A stretch of 64,000 nucleotides of DNA from Anthopleura xanthogrammica (lineage: Eukaryota; Cnidaria; Anthozoa; Actiniaria; Actiniidae). The notes beneath the pieces were generated by a model. That model made no database searches and was not told where the DNA came from. It was given only the letters and a program-made list of their open reading frames with translations. The translations under genes were made by a program, and so were the position numbers. The stretch covers positions 18,958,860-19,022,859 of the forward strand of contig OZ025206.1 of NCBI GenBank assembly GCA_964019055.1, written 5' to 3'. How positions within the stretch are numbered: position 1 is the stretch's first letter; each line of letters begins with the position of its first letter. Of this stretch, positions 27,501-36,500 are shown piece after piece.

Positions 27501-30500
27501 CTTTCTCGTGAATTCAATTCAATCGACTTCACGTGGTCTGACCAAAGTGCTCAGGAATACACTCACTGGTCACGTGGACAACCGCGACAACCTGGAGCAT
27601 CAAAGACGTGTATTCAGGCCAATAATTCGCTGAGTATAGATGGACGCTGGACGGAAGTAGACTGCGGAATAAAGAATGGATTTATGTGTAAAATAAGCAA
27701 AGGTATTTTTTTTACAATTTTTTTAAGGTATCAATTTGGGGTTAGTATCCCGTAAGAAAGCCAAGGGCAGTGTGTCGGTGTTCACTTAGGTGATGAGCTG
27801 CCTCTCACACTACTGTAGTCGTGGGTCCGATACTCGGACTGTTTATCTTATTGCTGGTTCTCTCCTGTGCTTCGAGAATTATCCCCGGGTTCTCCGGGTT
27901 CCCTCCCTCAACAGAAATTTTAAAAAACTTTTATGATCCGATATAACTGGCCGATGCTATAGAAGTGTCTTTACCATAACATACTTCAGCGGAAGTTATG
28001 ATTTGCAACTGATAAGATATTTCGGTATTATAGCCTCTGAAACTAATAAGCTGATTTAGCCGGCCAGTTTAAAGATATAATTGGATAGCGCGTTCATCCA
28101 ACCAGGAATCAAGGGAGAGACCCAAAAGACTCATGCGGTGCCCAATTTAGGTGTCAAACCCGAGAGACGAGTGGCGAGCACACTCTGACACCACCCTTAC
28201 CACACTCGGTATATTGTAGATCCCACGGGTATAAAGGTATTTAGGCACTGATTTGAACTGCTAATGTTAATACTAATATTTCTGATTACCAGGTGAACCA
28301 AGCGTTACTCCCTCGTGTAAGTACCAATAATATTGCACCTTTTTACCCCATACTTTTTCTATTATGTGACTAATATAATCCTTGCTATTTCCTCAAGTGC
28401 TGGGTCAATGTCAGCCAGGTTGGACCAAATATGAAAAACACTGTTACCTCCTGAGGCCTAATAACTACCTACCCTGGCCCCAGGCTCGTCTAAGTTGCAT
28501 CCGTCAAGGTGGAGATTTGGTCAGCATCGTAAATCGACAAGAACAGGACTTCCTAATCTATCAACTCAAGGACACTACTACAACTTCAGGCCTATGGATC
28601 GGTAAACTTATTATGTTAGAACTTATTTTTAAGCAAAAGATTTCGAAAACTACTGTGTATGCCTCCATAAAGCAACCTGGTTTTTTTTCCTGCAGGTCTA
28701 AACGACCGTGGTCTTGAGGGAGGTTACCAGTGGAGTGATGGAAGTCCTACCACATACGTTCCTTGGAATACTGGTGAACCAAACGATCGATATGGTGTGG
28801 AAAACTGCGTTGAAATCTACCCACGATCAGGATCGTTCAATGATCATGTCTGCTCACAAAGAAGAGGATATATATGTAAGAGCAAATTAGGTAAGGCTGT
28901 TATTATGCACACTACCTTGCTAGTGTCACCTTGCTAGTGTCACCTTGCTAGTGTCACCTTGCTAGTGTCACCTTGCTAGTGTCACTTTGCTTGTGTCACC
29001 TTGTTAGTGTCACTTTGCTAATGTCACCTTGCTAGTGTCACTTTGCTTGTGTCACCTTGCTAGTGTCACCTTGCTAGTGTTACCTTGCTAGTGTCACCTT
29101 GCTAGTGTCACTTTGCTTGTGTCACCTTGCTAGTGTCACTTGATGTATCAGGGTTTCTTTTGTCACCAGCTAGCTGTGGGTGTTTTTAGCCAAGCACAGA
29201 TAACACCTCATAAAATTACTGAGGAAACGAACAATGACATTCTTGTTTGAGCTCCACCACAAAAATATTGTGGGCGTTTCCTTGAGCAGGCGTAGCTCAG
29301 TTGGTTAGTGCGCGGGCTTCGGAGCTAGAGGTCCTCGATCCTCAGGATCTCCACGTTTGTTCTGTTTAGCCTTAGCTTTTTAAAAATACCTGTAATAAGG
29401 ATCACTGACAGTTTGGGGGGGGGGGTAAAGTGCGCAACATCGAACGCTTTATACATGAGCCCCTGGCTCGGGAGAACTGTGCAACCCCTCCCAGCGTTTC
29501 AAAGTAAAATATTGGCTTTACAGAATCCCAGTTGTATAACACGCATAGTTTTTGATGTTTCCATTGAAGATTAATAAATTCCAACGATGTATTGTCTATA
29601 GTTCTGTCATCATTCTCACGTTACCTTTCTTTTCCTCAGAATGTTCTTTTCCTCTTGGCATGAGCGGAGGTAACATCACTGATTCACAGCTTACAGCTTC
29701 ATCCACGCTTGATGCTAATCATGCTCCATCTGCTGCTCGATTGAACGGCAGTAGTGCTTGGTGTGCTAATGCTTCTATCCCTAACAATTATATTCAGGTA
29801 GGATAATTGGATATCCGCAAAACTTTGACTATCAGTAAAAATTATCTGTCTGAAGCAAACACGTATATTTGATATCCTCAGGTCGATTTTCTTAGCCAAA
29901 CTCGTGTGTCAAAGATATCTATCAAAGGAACCAAGGCAGACGGCAAAAACGTTCGCTCAGCATCTTACATACGATCATTTACACTAACATATGGCAGCTA
30001 TCGGAATCAATGGGTTAACTACATGACTGGTAGTCAGCCTAAGGTTAGTGTTACGACAACGCAGTAGTACGACAACGCTGATAAAAAGAAGAAATCGATT
30101 TTAGAAAAATTGAACATCAGAGAATTGGGCGAGAGCAAGAGAGTATGAAGTAAGAGAGCACATCTCCCATACATAGGTCGATCCCCATGAAAATTATTTG
30201 AAAATCTATTCTTAGCTCCGCGCGCAGCTTTTTTTAGCTGCGCGCGCAATCTGAACTGAATCAGGAATAAAATATTTCAAGCTGCGTGCAGAGCTAAAAA
30301 TAGATTTTCAAATAACTATCGTAGAGCACGGAGATGTGCTCTCTTACTTCATACTCTCTTGACGAAAGACAATGTAATAGCAACTTACGCATTTCTTTCT
30401 TGCTCGCTTGCTTTCTTTCCCATTGTAAACCAATAGACCTTTTCGGCTTGGGCATTATTTTTTCCCATTTCAGACCACATGTCATTTCTTAGGATATCAT

Positions 30501-33500
30501 TCCCTTGTTTAACGGCTGCGCACGAGAGGGCACATGAATACTGATACGGCATCTCAAATAAAGAATCTTATTCTCAAGAGAATGACATGTGGTCTGTAAT
30601 GGAAAAACATTACGCCCAAGGTAAAAAGGTTAATTTTTGTAACCATCAGCTAGTCTCCTTTTCAGCCATACAACACTGCGCGCAGTGTGACCTCTTTTTA
30701 TTCCAGTTTATGAGTTTTTTTCTTATTGTAGCCACGTGCACATTTCATGATGTACTATTCTTTCCATTTCCTTGTCAAAAGCTAGTTATGTTATTCTAGA
30801 TAGAAGGTTGATTGCCTGTTTTGTCATATTGTTTTCCTCTATAGATAATTTCAGGGAATATGGATGCCAACTCAGTGGTCACTATTGCTCTTGATCCACC
30901 AATTGATGCTCGTTTTATCCGTCTCAACCCACAGTCATGGGTTAATAATATATGTGCCAAGTTAGAGTTCTACGGATGTTCATTCGGTAAGTTGATCACA
31001 GTAGTATGAGTCAGTACATCATGGTAAGTTGATCACAGTAGTATGAGTCAGTACATCATGGTAAGTTGATCATAGTTGTATATATGAGTCAGTACATCAT
31101 GGCAAGTTGATCACAGTGGTATGAGTCAGTACATCATGGTAAGTTGATCACAGTGGTATGAGTCAGTACATCATGGTAAGTTGATCACAGTGGTATGAGT
31201 CAGTACATCATGGTAAGTTGATCATAGTTGTATATATGAGTCAGTACATCATGGCAAGTTGATCACAGTGGTATGAGTCAGTACATCATGGTAAGTTGAT
31301 CATAGTTGTATATATGAGTCAGTACATCATGGTAAGTTGATCACAGTAGTATGAGTGAGTACATCATGGTAAGTTGATCACAGTGGTATGAGTCAGTACA
31401 TCATGGTAAGTTGATCACAGTGGTATGAGTCAGTACATCATGGTAAGTTGATCATAGTTGTATGTGCCAAGTTAGAGTTCTACGGATGTTCATTCGGTAA
31501 GTTGATCACAGTGGTAAGAGTCAGCCATCGTCAGGTTTTGCTTATCTGTGTATTAGCGTTCCATCATAGCTTTTTGAGAATTTAGTACAGATTGATCTGT
31601 ATTGTAAAAAAAAAAGAAACGCCATTGGGCGTGGAGGAGAAGGTGTACTATATTGAAAACTTTCCCCCCTTTCTCTTAGAATGTCAAGCACCAATGGGCA
31701 TGGAAAGAGGACGAATCAAAGACACTCAACTCAAGGTATCGTCATCTACTGATGGTCATGAAGCCGGAGAAGCAAGACCGATCAATAAGGCTTGGTGCCC
31801 TGTTGTAAGTATGCTACCATTATGATAAATTTAATAGATTATGTCTTACAAGCCTGTTTTACTCTTTTCTTTCTCCCTAGGCGACGGACAGTAGTCCTTG
31901 GTTACAAATCGTTTTTCCTGCAATCAAGAAAAGAATAAGCCAAATTACGACATGGGGAGCGGGTGTAGGAGGATCTGGTTACGTGACCAAATACAAGCTT
32001 GCTTATAGTGATGACGGAGATACTTGGCTAGATTATACCGAAAAGGGTATAGTTAGGGTAAGCACTTCACTTATTAAGCTATATGTCTTTTGTATTCTTT
32101 CAGTTTTCATTACATTGATACTAGCTTCCTAGAAATCTTCTGTCGTTGTTGTTGTAGTAGTTGTTGTTGCTGCTGTTGTAGTAGTAGCAGTAGTTGTAGC
32201 AGTTGCTGTTGTAGAAGTAGTAGTAGTAGTAGCAGTAGTTATAGTAGTTGTTGCTGTTGTAGTAGTAGTAGTAGCAGCAGCAGCAGCAGCAGTAGTTGTA
32301 GTAGTAGTTGTAGCCAATCCAACATATTTGTAATAAGATAAATAAAACTTAAAATGATCCACCTTCAAATACTCTTGGATACAAATTATTTTATTGGTTT
32401 GCCAAAGGCAGCAATTATAGCTTTTCTTAGTCAGTCCAAAGTTCGATCATCAACGGTTGTTTCCTATAGTAGACCTATTCCATTTGTTTGTTTCGTTGTA
32501 GATTTTCAGGGGCAACAATGATCTTAACAGTCCCATGAAACACATTTTGGGTGAGCCAATCATCACCCAGTTCTTCCTCATTAAGCCGCTGGCTGGTGGT
32601 AACGGAGGCATGTGTATGCGTTTTGAAATATACGGCTGCGCAAACGGTACGTAATCATACATCATGAGTCAGGGCCGTAGTGCTCCTTGGTAAAGTAAAG
32701 CAAGTATATCTATATATATGTAGCATGGGTGGCTAACGCCCATTTCACCACTGTGATTCCAAAGGCTCGGGCCTCTGGTTCGAGCCCTGCGGTCGCCATA
32801 TGTGAATTGAGTTTGTGTGATGTGTTGTTCTCTCCTGTGCTACGAGGGTTTTCTCCGGGTACTCCAGTTTCCTCCCTCCGTAAAATCAACATGTGAGTGA
32901 GCGTTGTGTGCATAAAATACTGAAGGTAGTGGTAGTGTGTGTTAGTAAAAAGTGTCCCCAATTAGTGCGAAAGCGCTAGAAAGACTAGACACTTAAATAA
33001 AGATCTATTTTAATATTCTAGACATCATGCATTAAATATTCATTTTTTGTGATCACGTGTTGCGAAGTGACTTTGTGCCCCCCCCCCCCCCACCCCTAGT
33101 TTTCCAAGGCTTGCTACGGCCCTTTGTTTCCATTTTATTTCCTTTCACTCTTGATTAGATTTTTAAAATTTTACCATGGAACTAAGAAACTAATAAATAT
33201 TCAGGTTGTCTTGACCCTCTTGGGCTGGAGAAAGGTACCATAGAGGATTCCTGGCTATCAGCGTCTTCATCCCTTGACAGTTCCCATAGACCAGAAATGG
33301 CTCGTCTTAACGCCCGACGGGGCTGGTGTGCAGGTAGTAATAGTGTCAAGGAATATTTAAAGGTATGTACAACACTTACAAACACGTGTACACTAGTAAT
33401 ATAGACCCCATTCAACGTGACGTCAAAGCAGCTCAATTTGGAGGGGACTGTGAAGGGGATTGTTAAATTGCTTGTGTGTCAGAATTTGTGGTTTCGAATC

Positions 33501-36500
33501 CCTTCAGTTAATCAATGAACAGAATTATGCCTTTGGCCTTCACCCCTTTTTACCGTTTTTACCTTTATAAAGACTGAGAGCATAAAAATAATGAACTCGG
33601 CGTGAATTTCGTAAGACTTAGCCTTCTATTAATCAGTGTATGTTATTCGCTCTTTTAGATTGATCTGAATCAAAACATGCGGGTCAGACGTATTGCTACA
33701 CAGGGATCTGCTGAAGGCTATGTTACATCCTTTACTGTCAGCTTTACGCGTGATGATATTCCATGGAAAAATGTTATGAACAACGGTGCTATAACGGTAA
33801 GAAACCCTTCTATGTTGGGATTGTCGTATTAGATATTATATGCGCCATTCCTCGTTTATTATTTGTCTTGAAAATCCTTGCTCTAAAACAGCAAGCGTGG
33901 CTATGTTAGTAAGTGCGCGCATCCAAAAAAGCAAGAGATCCCTGTTACGGTGTTACAACCGTAAGAAACCCTTCTATGGGAATATTGTCGTATTAGATAT
34001 TATATGCGCCATTCCTCGTGTATTATTTGCCTCGAGAATCTTTGCCCTTGCCCTTGACCTTGCCCTTGCCTTGACCTTGCCATTGGCTTCACTTTCCCTT
34101 TCGTCTCTTCAGTCCTTACACTTCATTAGTCTCCCCAGCACCTGGTGCTCCACAGACTATTTCATTGATAGCAAGTTGTATCACAGTTCGTTAGGTAATC
34201 GTATATCGTGACTGCTTTACTCATATCATAGATATTCACCGGCAACACAGATGCAACCAGTATCGTATCAACAACCTTCCCAAAGATAGTACGTGGTCGA
34301 TACTTTAGAATTAACCCCAAGAAATGGTTCAATAGGATATGTTTACGAGTGGAACTCTATGGATGCATGCCATGTAAGTGAATGATACGCTGGTGACTTA
34401 CCAGTTAATGCAGTTCAGTGAATTTGAAACCATAAGCCATACTGACCGGGAGTTTGAGGAAAAGAATGGGTCGAGTTGGATTTGCAGTGCATTGTGGGAC
34501 TATTTAGGGGGCATATTTCCAAGATGGCTATATTTCGTCCTCTAAAACAGCCCCACAATGCACTGCAATGCCAACTCGATCCAGTCTTTTCCTCAACGTC
34601 TGAATGACTAATGGTGAATGAATATACAGTCATTGTCATAAAGGATGTCCTGTGAAAAAAAGACTTAAAGACCAAAAGAAGTACTGATCACGTGTTTATT
34701 TGTTTTAAACGATTTAAATTCTGGTTTCAAACTTTATAATAAGTAGCAATGAACAGAGAATAATAATTATTAACTCTACTTATACAATGATTGCTGGTAT
34801 CGAGCATTTAGAGCAAGAGTATTAGGTATCACGTGACATTTCTTTTCGTCTTTTTTGGTGGACAACATTAATGACATTGACTGTATCTGTTGATAAAAAC
34901 ACGGATATTAATGAATTTTTCCTATTTTCTTTTTAATAACAGATGTCCGTCCTACTCCATCAGGTATGTGCAAACACTAGTTTTTTCTTGTTCTCTCCTG
35001 TGCTTCAGTTTTACTCAAAAATTCTCCACTTCCAGTCTTTCCTTGAATATATGCCAACCCCTTCTTCTTGCCAAAACAATGTAACTCAGTCAAATACTCT
35101 TATTTTTCTTTCAGTTTCACCAACGAACTCGCCAGGTAATAATACGATAGATGATCACTTATCTTACAGTGTTAACCCTAACTTTACACTTGCACTATTC
35201 GTCCACGCGCGCTATACCCCCTCCCCTGAACGTGCGTTGTGCTCTTTTTGTGTTTTCATCAAAGATGGCGGCGATAATGTCAGGCGCAAAAAAAAAAAAA
35301 AAACCACATATAAAACTAATAAGTGCTTTACTTTATTGTCTTTTCTTCTTATAGTTGTAGAAAGCGCATTCAAAGTGTCTATGAAACTCACTAATGTAGA
35401 ATGGATTAATGATTACACCAACAAGAACACTACTGAATACAAAGCATTATCTAACCGAGTCGTCACCGCGGTATGGCTTTCAACATTCTCATTCCCAGAG
35501 GACGCGTTCCTTTTCTTCTCCGCACAAACGAAGGACTCTGGACACATCCACCCTTTATTTAATAACCGGAGCCAGCTCTTCCAAGTTCCGGTTTTATTTT
35601 CATTCTGGTTATTTGTTGTTGTTTTTTTTGTCCCTGAAGCCTTTGTTGTTCGTTTGCGGAGACCAAAAGGAGCGCAGACTGGGAACGAGAAGGATGTTTA
35701 TATGTATACATTTTAGGAAGTAAAAGAACTTCAAGGGATGATGATACCTTCACTAGAATACCTTCCACCACAGCTTACATTGTAGTGAGCTTACGCAGTA
35801 CTACATTCTATCTAGTGTTTATATCTTACATGAAGTTACATCACCAACTTGGGGCCCAAAGTTCGGGTTTAGAATCAACTGTGGCGTAGCAGTAGTGCAT
35901 TCGCCTTTCAACTCTGGGATCTTGGGTTCGATTCCTGAACTCAGTGGCAAGATTGTTTGGTCTTTCCCTTGATTCGAGGGTTTTTATCCGGGTTCTGTCT
36001 GGCTTTTCTCCCTCCGCAAAACCTAACAAGCTCAATTTCAATGCAATCTTTTTTAACCAACCCCTGACTTTGATCAGCCCAGAGTCTGTTTCACTGAGGG
36101 TATCGATAAAATTTAAAAGTTTGAAGAGTGCCTTCAAATTTAATCAATACCTGCTGAAACAACCTCTGGGCTGATCTAAGTTAGGGCATGGCTTACTCAC
36201 AGATCAAATGGACCCTTCTCAAAATTATCTTGAATGCGAGGCTAACATGGAGATACAAAAGAAATGCCACAAATTCCATCGAGAAAAAATGTTATTTCTT
36301 TTATTTTTCATGTTAGCCTAGCATTTAAGATAATTTTGAGAAGGGTCCATTTGAATTTAGATTTGTAGTTTGCTAGTTCAGTCCCTGCGGACACCATACT
36401 GATGTGAATAATACAGATACAAGCTCGTTAACTTGAACATCTTTTTACTCGACAGGTTCGAAGCATATACACAGGAACTAATTCATTTAGTAAAGCAATT

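Noticed and set aside
29286..29365. Functional tRNA gene
   Set aside because: Good A box but the B box is off consensus and the arms do not pair; treated as SINE head or pseudogene.
32090..32368. Ser/Cys-rich and Thr/Ala-rich frames
   Set aside because: Trinucleotide microsatellite in an intron; stop-free only because of the repeat.
34943..35719. A single 257-residue reading frame starting at 34943
   Set aside because: It reads the first linker microexon in the wrong frame and runs through introns; only the SEA exon segment is in the true frame. The spliced model with matching phases explains it better.
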